Position numbers and translations under genes: made by a program. This document shows positions 1 to 8,734 of a stretch of DNA of 64,000 nt, one piece after another. Below the pieces are notes generated by a model that saw only the letters and a program-made list of their open reading frames with translations, made no database searches and had not been told where the DNA came from. The stretch's first letter is position 1. Each line of letters begins with the position of its first letter. This DNA is from Paenibacillus sp. BIHB 4019 (GTDB lineage: Bacteria; Bacillota; Bacilli; Paenibacillales; Paenibacillaceae): contig NZ_CP016808.1 of NCBI RefSeq assembly GCF_002741035.1, forward strand, positions 6,930,501 through 6,994,500. The letters run 5' to 3'.

Positions 1-659
1 CTGATCAGCGTAGCAAGCAGCGAATTGGACATGTATTTAACAAATTCGGCGGCTGTGGCCGATACGCGGCGGATGGGAGCATCAAAGCCCAAAGCATACA
101 GCTCCGCAAGCTTCCGTCCGCCGATTGGCTCAGCTTCCCCGATAACGATCCGGTCCGGCTCCATCACATCGCGCCACGCCGAGCCTTCTCTTAGAAACTC
201 CGGGTTTGCTGCTAGGCCGACATGCTCCCCAGGAAGTAATCCGAACTGCTCGAGCAGAGGAGCAATTACGCGGGAGGTCGTACCCGGCGGAACTGTGGAC
301 TTGATGGCCAGCACGCGAAACTGTCCGTCCGATAACACCTCGTGGCTTGCCTTGATCCCATCCAGCAGAGCATTCAGGTCCGTGCCGCCATCGGCAAGAG
401 CGGGAGTGCCAACGCAGTAAAAAATATATTCCGCCCGGCGCAATGCTTCTTCGAGCGTATCGCAAACTATGAATCGATTGCCCAAATAGCGGCCAAGATG
501 CTCCTGCAGCTCCGGCTCGTGAAACGGGATCCTTCCGGCTTGGTACAGCTCCCTTTTGTTCGAATCGCAATCGTAGGCGAATAGCGTACAGCCGAGACGA
601 TGGGCAAGTCCAAGCCCGGTCGTCAGACCGACGAAGCCTAGTCCAATTACCGCGATCAT
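1..659 (-). CDS. UDP-glucose 6-dehydrogenase family, 3' part cut by window edge
   Basis: Nucleotide-sugar dehydrogenase, which oxidises UDP-glucose (or a related UDP-sugar) to the uronic acid with two NAD+. The first 219 residues are visible. There is an N-terminal Rossmann motif (MIAVIGLGFVGLTTG), a YCVGTP segment, KSTVPPGTT, the family signature NPEFLREGSA, and the EFVKYMSNS stretch that opens the central helical domain with its catalytic Lys. The catalytic Cys lies beyond the window. The ATG (659-657) overlaps the stop of the upstream epimerase gene as ATGA, so the two are translationally coupled. UDP-GlcA made here could feed the epimerase/decarboxylase next door. Family assignment is firm; the exact sugar substrate is not. 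Confidence 0.9.
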   Translation of the reverse strand, partial: MIAVIGLGFVGLTTGLGLAHRLGCTLFAYDCDSNKRELYQAGRIPFHEPELQEHLGRYLGNRFIVCDTLEEALRRAEYIFYCVGTPALADGGTDLNALLDGIKASHEVLSDGQFRVLAIKSTVPPGTTSRVIAPLLEQFGLLPGEHVGLAANPEFLREGSAWRDVMEPDRIVIGEAEPIGGRKLAELYALGFDAPIRRVSATAAEFVKYMSNSLLATLI

Positions 660-1750
660 ACGGAGATCAGCTCCTTCTGCAGAAACCTTAAGTAGCGTCT
701 GACCCCTTCGGACACTTCAATCTCGGGCAGGTAACCGAGCATACTTCGGGCTTTGGACAAATCTGGACAGCGCCTGGACGGGTTATGCAGCAGGTAATCC
801 TTCTCCGGGGATGCAGCAAAGTGGATATCGCCCGTGTAGCCTTGCAGCTCGGCAGCAGCCTCACGGTATATGCCAGCCAACTGCTCAACGGACAGCTCGC
901 CGCCGTCCATGCCGATATTAAAGCAGTCGAATTCGCCATGCAGCAGGACGCGGAGGTAGCCGTCAATCGCGTCGGAAATGTAGCAGAACGTCCGGGTCGG
1001 CTTGCCGTCCGAATGGATCACAATCGGTTCATCCCGGAGCACAGCAAGCGCAAAGTCGGCAGGCACCCTACGGTCCATAAGCGACATGCCCGGGCCGAAA
1101 TTGTTGAACGGCCGCACAATGCGGACCGGCATGCCGAATGTGTGATGATAGACGTAGCATAACGTCTCGCCCATTCGTTTCGACTCGTCGTAGCATGCGC
1201 GCGGGCCAATGCTCGGCACATGTCCCCAGTAGGACTCAGGGGTCGGTATGAAATTCGGGTCCGGATCGCCATATATTTCACTGCTGGAAAAGAACAGAAA
1301 GCCCTTCAGCGGGCGACGCTTATAGAAATCGAACAGCCGCTGCAGCCCCATGACATTCGCTTCGATCGTTTCCACTGGAAACTGCCGATAAAAGGTGGGC
1401 GAGGCGATGGAAGCCATATGAATGACGTAATCCGCACACTCGGCACCCTGTACAAGCTCAAGGCTGTCTCTGGCAATATCGAACGTGTGCACCTCGATAT
1501 CCTGATGCTCCGCCACTAGGGAGGAAAGCCACTCCGGGATGCCGGAACGGAATGTATCGAGCAGCAGCAGCTTGTCATAGGCATAGCCCTGCCGCTTCAG
1601 ATGAACGAACAAGTGAGTCAGATAAAAGCCGATAAAGCCGCCGCAGCCGGTAATGAGAATCCTCATGCCGGCGAAGCAGGCAGGATTGACCATTTTATCC
1701 TGAATATACGCCATATCTTCCTGCATGATCGGGTTATTCATCGCATCCAT
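656..1750 (-). CDS. NAD-dependent epimerase/dehydratase (UDP-glucuronate decarboxylase-like)
   Basis: Extended short-chain dehydrogenase acting on a nucleotide sugar, 364 aa. It has the glycine-rich NAD motif TGCGGFIG near residue 35, a catalytic YDESK (YxxxK) near residue 190, and a RPFNNFGPG stretch typical of UDP-xylose synthase and dTDP-glucose dehydratase relatives. An open frame extends upstream, but that part only shadows the cytidylyltransferase gene. I chose ATG 1750, which follows a GGGAGGGG site and the upstream stop. The 28 residues before the Rossmann fold (MNNPIMQEDMAYI and following) resemble the N-terminal extension common in capsule-type epimerases, so they are probably real. 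The substrate is inferred from the neighbours, not proven. Confidence 0.85.
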   Translation of the reverse strand: MDAMNNPIMQEDMAYIQDKMVNPACFAGMRILITGCGGFIGFYLTHLFVHLKRQGYAYDKLLLLDTFRSGIPEWLSSLVAEHQDIEVHTFDIARDSLELVQGAECADYVIHMASIASPTFYRQFPVETIEANVMGLQRLFDFYKRRPLKGFLFFSSSEIYGDPDPNFIPTPESYWGHVPSIGPRACYDESKRMGETLCYVYHHTFGMPVRIVRPFNNFGPGMSLMDRRVPADFALAVLRDEPIVIHSDGKPTRTFCYISDAIDGYLRVLLHGEFDCFNIGMDGGELSVEQLAGIYREAAAELQGYTGDIHFAASPEKDYLLHNPSRRCPDLSKARSMLGYLPEIEVSEGVRRYLRFLQKELISV

Positions 1751-1757
1751 AGACGCT

Positions 1758-2552
1758 TCAGCCCCTCCCTTCATTGTCGTGCCAGCGCTTCCAGGGGGCT
1801 TCCCCGGAAGCCCAAAGGCTCTCGAGATATTGCTTGTCGCGCATCGTGTCCATGCAGTCCCAGAACCCATCGTGTCTGTAAGCCATAAGTTGCCCTTCCT
1901 CGGCGAGCCGGGGAAGGACATCGCTCTCAAGCACATCCGTATCGTGACCAATATAATCAAGCACGCCTGGCTCAAAAACAAAAAAGCCGCCGTTAATCCA
2001 CCCACCGGTATCGGCCTTCTCTTTGAAACAGACGACCTGGTCGCCTATTAGATCCACGGTGCCAAATCGGGCGCGGGGCTTGACGAGCGTAACCGTGGCC
2101 AATTTGCCATGGGATTTATGGTAATCGAGCAAGCTCTTGACGTCGATATCGCCCACTCCATCCCCATAGGTTGTCATGAAGGTATCATTGCAAAGCTGAT
2201 CCCGAAGCCTGTGCAGTCGCCCGCCCGTCATAGTGCTCAGCCCTGTATCGAGCAGATGCACCGTCCAATCCGGCTGCCTGTGCCTGACGATATCGACGCT
2301 CGCTTGGCTCATATGGATGGAGAAATCGTTTTGCAAATACATATAATTGAGAAAATATTGCTTGATCATTTCCTTCTTATAGCCTAAAGCGATAATAAAC
2401 TCATTGAAGCCGCAAGCATCGTAAATGTTCATAATATGGCATAAAATCGGCATGCCTCCGATCTCTACCATCGGCTTCGGCCGCAGCACCGTTTCTTCAC
2501 CCAGACGGGTACCGAAGCCGCCGGACAATAAGACGACCTTTGTTTTCTCCAT
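1758..2552 (-). CDS. Glucose-1-phosphate cytidylyltransferase-like nucleotidyltransferase
   Basis: Sugar-1-phosphate nucleotidyltransferase of the RfbF type, 264 aa, the usual length. It shows the nucleotide-binding loop LSGGFGTRLGEETVLRPKP near residue 9, the metal-site TYGDGVGDID, and WINGGFFVF and FWDCMDTMRD toward the C-terminus, all characteristic of glucose-1-phosphate cytidylyltransferase. The product would be CDP-glucose, entry to CDP-deoxysugars. It is the first gene of a three-gene block (cytidylyltransferase, epimerase, UDP-sugar dehydrogenase) separated from the ABC transporter by 141 bp. No CDP-glucose 4,6-dehydratase is visible, although the downstream genes are truncated by the window. 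The ATG follows GAGGAGCGTCGGAG. Confidence 0.88.
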   Translation of the reverse strand: MEKTKVVLLSGGFGTRLGEETVLRPKPMVEIGGMPILCHIMNIYDACGFNEFIIALGYKKEMIKQYFLNYMYLQNDFSIHMSQASVDIVRHRQPDWTVHLLDTGLSTMTGGRLHRLRDQLCNDTFMTTYGDGVGDIDVKSLLDYHKSHGKLATVTLVKPRARFGTVDLIGDQVVCFKEKADTGGWINGGFFVFEPGVLDYIGHDTDVLESDVLPRLAEEGQLMAYRHDGFWDCMDTMRDKQYLESLWASGEAPWKRWHDNEGRG

Positions 2553-2693
2553 CTCCGACGCTCCTCTGCTATGAACTTATATCATGTAATTGTCATGCTT
2601 ATGGCGTCCCCGCTGCTATGGCGGTTTCCTCTCATTCGCAGCGCTTAATCGGGCATACCCGGCTCGACTAGGCTTTGCACCGCACCCCCACCG

Positions 2694-3497
2694 CTAACTG
2701 CTAGCGCTGGAGTAATTGCGAATGGCTACGTTCCACAGCTTCCGCGAGAGGAATAAAAACAGCAGCGGGGCGAACAGGAACCAGACCATATGCACCCAGC
2801 CCAGCCGGTCGAGCACAAACAGCGGCGGAAAATTAGTAATGACAAACACCGGGAACAAAAACGTGCCTACATGCCGAACCGAACGGCCGTATATGTGCAT
2901 CGGCACATGGTTCATATCCCATATGGCGGTTGACATCTGATTGACCGCCGCCGTCTGTACCGTCCAGAACGAGATCAAGGATGGCATCAGGAAGATGGCA
3001 TATTTGAGCACGATGCCGAGGAAAATGAACAGCAAAAACATCACTACCCGCGAAAATGTGACAGGAATGCCCATGCGCGACCAGGCAAGGATAATCATCC
3101 CTGCCCCGGCCACCACGTTTGTAAAGGAAAAACCGAAGTCTACATTGCGAAGCGTAGCGATAAACTGCAGCGAAACCGGCTTTGTGATGAGCAGATCCAG
3201 CGTGCCGTTTCGAACATGATTGCTCAAATTCATAAAGTTCGAATAAAAGAAAAGACAATAAAAGCCCGTCATCATCGTAAAGGACCCGACAAACATCATC
3301 ATCATATCCGGTGTATAGCCGTTAATGACGACCCCGACGCGGAACGCAACCATCACATAAAGCAGCTTGATGAATAAATAAGCGATTTCAATCGTGTTCG
3401 CGAACAAAAAATTGATCCGGTATTCCATCTGGGCGATAAAGCAGTTTTTGACGAAAACCTTGTAGATCAATGCGTATTTTTTTAATGTCTTTAACAA
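2694..3497 (-). CDS. ABC-2 type permease (DUF990-like), TTG start
   Basis: Membrane subunit of an ABC exporter, about 267 aa with six predicted transmembrane segments, related to the ABC2_membrane_6/DUF990 permeases. The longer open frame would overlap the preceding gene by 43 bp. A TTG at 3497 lies 8 nt after GGGAGGG, and that site overlaps the stop of the upstream permease gene, so I take TTG as the start. The protein begins LLKTLKKYALIYKVF and has a conserved MEYRINFLFANTIE segment like its partner's LEYRTNFFLNLFG. With the two upstream genes it forms an ATPase plus heterodimeric permease. Export of the cluster product is an inference from context. Confidence 0.82.
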   Translation of the reverse strand: MLKTLKKYALIYKVFVKNCFIAQMEYRINFLFANTIEIAYLFIKLLYVMVAFRVGVVINGYTPDMMMMFVGSFTMMTGFYCLFFYSNFMNLSNHVRNGTLDLLITKPVSLQFIATLRNVDFGFSFTNVVAGAGMIILAWSRMGIPVTFSRVVMFLLFIFLGIVLKYAIFLMPSLISFWTVQTAAVNQMSTAIWDMNHVPMHIYGRSVRHVGTFLFPVFVITNFPPLFVLDRLGWVHMVWFLFAPLLFLFLSRKLWNVAIRNYSSASS

Positions 3498-3502
3498 GGG
3501 GC

Positions 3503-4312
3503 CTACCCTCCCACCGCAATATACTTCGTGAGACCCTGCCTCCACAGCAAGGTCGAGAGCGCGGCGAACACCCCAATCCAGACCAGCTGCATCATTACCC
3601 CGGCAGCAATCTCCGGGCCGGTCAACATGCCGCTGAGCAGACGGATGGGAAAATAAATCACATAATTAAATGGCAGCGCCAGCAGAATAGCCTTGGTAAC
3701 CGGGCCGTAAATATCCAACGGAAACAAACCCCCGCCCGCAATATTGGCGAGCAGCGCAAACGTCCGAAACGCGCCATTCGCTTCCGCAAACCAGAAAGCG
3801 ACGGCACTTAAGCTATAGTAGATGAAGAAGTTCAGCATTAAGGCGCTGGGCACGACGCATAGAAACAGCAAAATATGGGACAGGTTGACTGGAAAATCCA
3901 GCCAAGCATTCAGCAGCAGCATGACGATTACGGAAAGGGCGAGTACAACGAGCATTTGCACGCTTTTTTCCCCAAGAAAACAAAATATCCGGTATGATAA
4001 ATACCCTATCGGCTTGACGAGGTACTTATTCAATCCGCCGTCCTTGATGTCCCGGGCAATTTCGTACTGGAACGTGGTGCCGATCAGCTTGGACATCAAG
4101 ACCGCCAGAACGGAATAAGCAATCATCTGGTTATACGAAAATCCGAATACGATTTGTTGGCCCGAGCTGGCAAACACCGCTCTCCAGTAGAAGTACTGAA
4201 TTAAAATCGGAAAAACCGCGCCAAACAGATTCAGAAAAAAATTCGTGCGGTATTCCAGCGAATTTTGCACGCCCAGTGAGAAGGTTTTCGAATACATGCT
4301 ATGCAGTCTCAT
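3503..4312 (-). CDS. ABC-2 type permease (DUF990-like)
   Basis: Second membrane subunit of the exporter, about 269 aa with roughly six hydrophobic helices. It starts MRLHSMYSKTFSLGVQNSLEYR, and the LEYRTNFF element after the first amphipathic helix is shared with the neighbouring permease. The start at 4312 overlaps the end of the ATPase gene by 14 bp; upstream in-frame codons only shadow that gene. Tight overlap on both sides indicates one transcript with the ATPase. Similar trios exist in many Bacilli with unknown cargo. Placement between sugar-modifying genes and nucleotide-sugar genes suggests a glycan or glycosylated metabolite. Confidence 0.82.
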   Translation of the reverse strand: MRLHSMYSKTFSLGVQNSLEYRTNFFLNLFGAVFPILIQYFYWRAVFASSGQQIVFGFSYNQMIAYSVLAVLMSKLIGTTFQYEIARDIKDGGLNKYLVKPIGYLSYRIFCFLGEKSVQMLVVLALSVIVMLLLNAWLDFPVNLSHILLFLCVVPSALMLNFFIYYSLSAVAFWFAEANGAFRTFALLANIAGGGLFPLDIYGPVTKAILLALPFNYVIYFPIRLLSGMLTGPEIAAGVMMQLVWIGVFAALSTLLWRQGLTKYIAVGG

Positions 4313-5291
4313 GCTTCTCACCGCCACTTTGGTACAGCAGGGCGATGCCCTCCTCAATCGGGATATCTTCGATGGTAAAATCAATTACGGGCAGGTGGTC
4401 AAGCACCCAGCGCGACATTTTTTTAATTTCCGACTGCTCGAACACGAACTTCACATGCGTATCCTTGAATTCCTTGACTTCTCCAACCTGATTCAGCACC
4501 CATTCTTCAACGGGCTCGGAAAGCACCAGCTTCATTATTTTTTTATGCCCAAGCCTTTCATTGACCTCACTCAGCCCTCCGTCAAATACGATCCTTCCGT
4601 GGTTGATAATAATGGAGCGATCGCACAGTTCCTCAATATCGTTCATGTAATGGCTGGTCAGGACGATGGTCGTTTTTTTGTCGCGATTGTAATATTTGAA
4701 AAACTCCCTTATTTTGCGCTGCGAAATAATATCGAGACCGATGGTCGGCTCATCTAAGAGGAGGATTCTCGGCTTATGAATGAGGGCGGCAATCAGCTCC
4801 ATCTTCATCCGTTCGCCTAGTGATAATCTGCGCACCTGCACTTTAAGCAGTTCCTTCACGTCAAGAAGCTCGGTCAGCTCTCCCAGCGTCCGCGCATACT
4901 CCGCATCGTCTACCTCGTAGATGCATTTGTTCAGAAACAGCGACTCATTCGCAGGCAGGTCCCACCATAGCTGGTTTTTCTGTCCCATGACGATGGAAAA
5001 TTGCCGTTTAAATTCGTTTTTCCGCTCCCATGGCGTGTAGCCGAACACTTTGGCGCTGCCGCTCGTCGGATGCAATATGCCTGATAGCATCTTGAGCGTC
5101 GTCGTCTTGCCGGCACCATTGGGCCCGAGGAACCCGACGACCTCTCCCTCCTCGATGCTAAAGGAAATATCCGACACCGCATGTTTGGTTTGCTGCTCGC
5201 GGCGGAACAAATTTTGGATCGAACTTTTAAGTCCCAAATCCTTCTTATGGTAAGTGAAGGATTTGGATAAGCCGTCAACCTCAATGATCAT
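4299..5291 (-). CDS. ABC transporter ATP-binding protein
   Basis: ATPase of the exporter, 330 aa. It has Walker A GPNGAGKTTTLKMLSG near residue 55, a QKNQLWW Q-loop region, the ABC signature LSLGERMKM, Walker B RILLLDEPTIGLD and the switch His in TSHYMND. An extra C-terminal domain of about 90 residues (after residue 235) resembles the NatA-type extension. The gene starts with ATG 15 bp after the Gfo/Idh gene, preceded by GGAG, and runs into the two permease genes. The class (NatA/DrrA-like) usually works as an exporter of drugs, lipids or polysaccharides, so the cargo cannot be deduced from sequence alone. Confidence 0.92.
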   Translation of the reverse strand: MIIEVDGLSKSFTYHKKDLGLKSSIQNLFRREQQTKHAVSDISFSIEEGEVVGFLGPNGAGKTTTLKMLSGILHPTSGSAKVFGYTPWERKNEFKRQFSIVMGQKNQLWWDLPANESLFLNKCIYEVDDAEYARTLGELTELLDVKELLKVQVRRLSLGERMKMELIAALIHKPRILLLDEPTIGLDIISQRKIREFFKYYNRDKKTTIVLTSHYMNDIEELCDRSIIINHGRIVFDGGLSEVNERLGHKKIMKLVLSEPVEEWVLNQVGEVKEFKDTHVKFVFEQSEIKKMSRWVLDHLPVIDFTIEDIPIEEGIALLYQSGGEKHETA

Positions 5292-5305
5292 GCCTGTTGT
5301 CTCCT

Positions 5306-6340
5306 TTACTTCATGCGTTCCTCGACATGGCGCTTGCGGTTTACAGCCGCCGCATGAATCCGCTCCTGGAGCCTGACCCGCTCCAGCGATTCACGAAGTA
5401 GCTCGCGACTGCCTATGCTAGTCCCTGTCAAGACGCTATCGCGGAAATACTCCAGCTGATTTTCGTAATAATGCTGCGGATCAAAGCTTATTCGGCCGAG
5501 CGGGCGGCCCGGTTCTCGCTCCTCGATCTTAATCGTGATTTTATATCTCCCGACGTTGGCGCGAAAAAAATCGTTTACTACCAGATCGGCATGCTCCAGC
5601 CTCAACACATGCCGCGTGCGGTAAGGGCGTTCGAAGGAAGCCGACAGTTCCGCAGCGACCCCGCTTTCATAGTTGAGCGATGCGCCGAACGTCCAGTCGC
5701 AGCCGCGCGGACCGTCAAACGCTGATTCCGCCGTCAGCTTCATGGGCTTGGCTGCCTCAAAGCCAGGCAGCTGCTGCAGCGTTTGCAGCCAGTAGCAGCC
5801 AAGGTCGGCGAAGACGCCGCCTCCTCGGCCCGGATCGCAGCGGTAGCTCGTCAACGGCAGATCACGCATCGGTATATGCATTTCCGTGCGCATCTGCAGC
5901 AGCTTGCCATAACGCTGCCCCTGAATCAGCTCCCGGAGGGCGCTTTGCCATGGGTGATGCTGGAGCATCAGCCCCTCCAGCACGACCGCCGATTGGCCGG
6001 CAAGCCGCTCCGCAAGCTTTGCGCACTCCGCCGCATTCATCGCGATCGGCTTCTCCACGAGCACGTGCTTGCCCGCCTCGACCGCGCGCAGTACCCATTC
6101 GGCATGAAGATCATTACTCAGCGCGATATACACGGCGTCTACATCCGGGCTTGCCAACACGTCCTCAAGCTGCTCAAATACACGCGGTATGCCGAATTCC
6201 ACAGCTAGCGCCTCCGCTCGCGACCTGGTTCGGTTGGCAATGCCCACCACCCTAATGCCTTCGACGAAAGGCATCGGCTGGAATACCGCCCTGCGAACGA
6301 TGGACGCGCAGCCGATAATGCCTAGAGCTAAAGTTCTCAC
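5306..6340 (-). CDS. Gfo/Idh/MocA family oxidoreductase, GTG start
   Basis: NAD(P)-dependent sugar or cyclitol oxidoreductase, 344 aa. The Rossmann core LALGIIGCASIVRRAVFQP opens the protein and the catalytic EKPIAMN follows near residue 90, with LSNDLHAEW just before it. The frame stays open upstream over the radical SAM gene, but GTG 6340 follows TAGGAGC, which itself contains the stop of the upstream gene, so I place the start there. Family members oxidise or reduce hydroxyls of sugars, inositols and nucleotide sugars. In this cluster it could process a sugar or aminocyclitol intermediate. Substrate unknown. Confidence 0.85.
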   Translation of the reverse strand: MRTLALGIIGCASIVRRAVFQPMPFVEGIRVVGIANRTRSRAEALAVEFGIPRVFEQLEDVLASPDVDAVYIALSNDLHAEWVLRAVEAGKHVLVEKPIAMNAAECAKLAERLAGQSAVVLEGLMLQHHPWQSALRELIQGQRYGKLLQMRTEMHIPMRDLPLTSYRCDPGRGGGVFADLGCYWLQTLQQLPGFEAAKPMKLTAESAFDGPRGCDWTFGASLNYESGVAAELSASFERPYRTRHVLRLEHADLVVNDFFRANVGRYKITIKIEEREPGRPLGRISFDPQHYYENQLEYFRDSVLTGTSIGSRELLRESLERVRLQERIHAAAVNRKRHVEERMK

Positions 6341-6354
6341 GCCTGCATCAGCTC

Positions 6355-7545
6355 CTATATGTGCTTTAGCGCCGAGACGCCATGCAGATAAAGCACATTG
6401 CACTTGGAGCATGCCGGGGTCAAGCCGTTGTTGATGGTTTCCCGAAGCCGATCGTATTCCTCAGAGTTCCATATTTCCTCAAGGCTTTTTTCTTTTAAAT
6501 TGCCTACCGTGAACTCGGAGAAAAATTTGCAGGCCGAAATGTTTCCCGTCGGCGTTACATCAATGCGTGTAGCCAGCGCCAGACAATCGGTCGCACAGCG
6601 GCTGGTCATGACCTCGCCTGTGACGAATCGCTCAATTTCGTCAAATTCGAGCCCCGGCTGGTAGCGCAGGCGGGTGTGCCAGACACGCTCGTTCATTTTG
6701 CGAAGCTGCTCCAGCAGGGAGGGGAGATGATGCGGCTCGATCCGGTATTTGAAGGCGTGCCAGCTGCTCTTCTCTCCCTCTTCAATATGGCGCAGCCAGT
6801 CAAACTGCTCGCGAAAATAATCGTCCATCGCAAGCGACGTATCCTGAGCAATGTACCAGGGGAACGTCAGCAGCACGAGATCAATTCCCCGCTGCTCGAA
6901 GCTCTCCATCAAGTCGTATAAATAATAGATGTTTGCGTTATTAATGACGCAATGGACCGAAATCCGTCCATGGAACCGGCCCTCCGATCGAAGCGCCAGC
7001 AGCTGGTCGATGCCTTTCATCACCTTGCTGTAAGAGCCCTTTCCCCGGATGAGATCGTGATCCTTCTCAAACCCTTCCACGGCGATAAGCAGCTCCAGCT
7101 GTTCAGAAATGCGCAGCATTTGCTCCATATATTGATCGAAGAGCAGGCCGTTCGAGCAAATCGTGACCTCTCGAGGATCCTCCTCCAGCATCGTCAAAAT
7201 GTCGCCGAACTGCCGGTGGAACATCGGCTCGCCGCCCCACAAATACAAGCGGGATTTCGCCTGCCTCGTATCCTCGAACAACCGCTTCACAATGGCCACG
7301 TCGATATCCAAATTTTGCTCAGCCTTTTCCATCTGATGATGGTAGCCATCCTCGTTCCATTGGTAGCAATGCTTGCAGCGCAAATTGCAGCGGTTGGTCA
7401 GCTTAATGGCAACAACCTCGGGAAGCTCCGTCTTGTACTTCGGGTTTTCCCGCTTCTGCCTCATCGGGATTGCTGCGTTTCGGATCGTTCGCTTCAGGAT
7501 CTCGAACGACTTCTCATCCATTCGGATATTTGTTTTAGGCTGCAC
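6355..7545 (-). CDS. Radical SAM/SPASM domain protein (first of a pair), GTG start
   Basis: Radical SAM enzyme, 396 aa. The [4Fe-4S] motif CNLRCKHC uses Cys53, Cys57 and Cys60, and is followed by WGGEPMFH (the GGE SAM-binding motif). The C-terminal SPASM-type domain carries CATDCLALATRIDVTPTGN, SACKFF and a final CSKCNVLYLHG, enough cysteines for auxiliary clusters. The GTG start (7545) follows GGGAGGG by 8 nt. The nearest named relatives are SPASM enzymes that modify peptides, or dehydrogenate or epimerise sugars. No precursor peptide gene is visible nearby, so a small-molecule, sugar or carrier-bound substrate is as likely as a peptide. Confidence 0.85.
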   Translation of the reverse strand: MQPKTNIRMDEKSFEILKRTIRNAAIPMRQKRENPKYKTELPEVVAIKLTNRCNLRCKHCYQWNEDGYHHQMEKAEQNLDIDVAIVKRLFEDTRQAKSRLYLWGGEPMFHRQFGDILTMLEEDPREVTICSNGLLFDQYMEQMLRISEQLELLIAVEGFEKDHDLIRGKGSYSKVMKGIDQLLALRSEGRFHGRISVHCVINNANIYYLYDLMESFEQRGIDLVLLTFPWYIAQDTSLAMDDYFREQFDWLRHIEEGEKSSWHAFKYRIEPHHLPSLLEQLRKMNERVWHTRLRYQPGLEFDEIERFVTGEVMTSRCATDCLALATRIDVTPTGNISACKFFSEFTVGNLKEKSLEEIWNSEEYDRLRETINNGLTPACSKCNVLYLHGVSALKHI

Positions 7546-7624
7546 GCTTACTTCCCTCCCCTTAAGCTCAGCAGAGTCTTCTGTGCGGAGCGAGCCTCTG
7601 CCGCCTCAACTTTGGTAAGGCCGC

Positions 7625-8734
7625 TCAGCGCGGCTTCTCGTTATAATACAAGCAGCAGCCCGGACAAATGGAGAACAGCTGCTTGCGCAAGTAATCCCTG
7701 TACTGCTTGTATTTCGTGCCGTTCCAGATCTCCTTTAAGCTGAGCTCATTGACGTTCCCGAGCGATAGATCGTAGAAATTGTGGCAGGAGGTTACCTCGC
7801 CTCTAGCACTCACCTCCGTGCTGATCCATGGAAAAACGCAGCGCTTCTTCATATTGGTAACCTTGGACCATTCCGCATTAAAATAATGGCGGATATTTTC
7901 CTCGCTGATTACCTTCGGATATGCATTAAAGTACATGCCGTGCTCCGCACAGTGGCGCTCGATCCGCTTCAACTGCCGGCATAGCTCCGCTGCATCGACT
8001 TCCGCGAACTGCGCAGGATCAGCAATGAAGCCTCTGGCAATCGGCGCGGCAGCAATATCAAAATGCTCCCGCAGCACGCCTGCGTAGTGATCGTAGCGCT
8101 CCCGTGTGACATACTGCTGCAGCTCGACGCTAATACAATCCAGCATCGCAAGGTCCACGCTTTCAAAGTAAAACCGCTCCAAATGCCTGTAATTTGTCGG
8201 CGTGACGGTCGTACTAATGCCAATTTTCGGGTACTCGCTGCCCCTTGCTTCCCGAAGCTCATAGAGCTTGCGGATGCCTTTCATGGCTTTGCGGAAGACT
8301 CCTGCACCCCGCTGTGCGTCATTAATTTCCTCGGGACCATCAAGCGACACCCAAATGCGCTCTGGCGGAAAGGCCATAATCATCTCCGCATGCCGCTCCA
8401 GCAAAGTGCCGTTGGTAGGAAAATGGGCTTTGCTCCCCGTTCTATGAATGAGCTCCAATACTTCGTCGATCCATGGGTAAAGCAGCGGCTCTCCCCCGTA
8501 AAGCTCATAATAGGGACGTGTATCCTTGCAATCCTCAATAATCTGTTTCACCACGCCGATATCGAGCTTTTTCAGCTCCGGCTTCTCCTTGTAAGAGCCG
8601 TTCTCCCCCCACTCGAAGCACATTTTGCAGCGCAAATTGCACGATTCGATCAGCTGCAGAAAAATCCACTTGGGACTGTGCAGGTCTAACGCTTGAGCCG
8701 CGGCAGGCGCGGACTCCGTTCTAATCGCCATCAT
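7625..8734 (-). CDS. Radical SAM/SPASM domain protein (second of a pair)
   Basis: Radical SAM enzyme of 369 aa, clearly different from its neighbour. The cluster motif CNLRCKMC uses Cys32, Cys36 and Cys39, then YGGEPLLYPW. The C-terminal SPASM region has CVFPWISTEVSARGEVTSC, NFYDLSLGNV, and ICPGCCLYY at the very end. The ATG lies 5 nt after AGGAGG and overlaps the glycosyltransferase stop (ATGA), so it is translated with that gene. The 79 bp gap to the next radical SAM gene is the largest within the MT-to-exporter run. Function is unknown: oxidation, epimerisation or C-C/C-S bond formation are all possible for this class. Confidence 0.85.
   Translation of the reverse strand: MMAIRTESAPAAAQALDLHSPKWIFLQLIESCNLRCKMCFEWGENGSYKEKPELKKLDIGVVKQIIEDCKDTRPYYELYGGEPLLYPWIDEVLELIHRTGSKAHFPTNGTLLERHAEMIMAFPPERIWVSLDGPEEINDAQRGAGVFRKAMKGIRKLYELREARGSEYPKIGISTTVTPTNYRHLERFYFESVDLAMLDCISVELQQYVTRERYDHYAGVLREHFDIAAAPIARGFIADPAQFAEVDAAELCRQLKRIERHCAEHGMYFNAYPKVISEENIRHYFNAEWSKVTNMKKRCVFPWISTEVSARGEVTSCHNFYDLSLGNVNELSLKEIWNGTKYKQYRDYLRKQLFSICPGCCLYYNEKPR

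Noticed and set aside
1751..2005. N-terminal 85-residue extension of the epimerase frame
   Set aside because: It overlaps the cytidylyltransferase gene in another frame; the ATG at 1750 has a ribosome site and the correct spacing.
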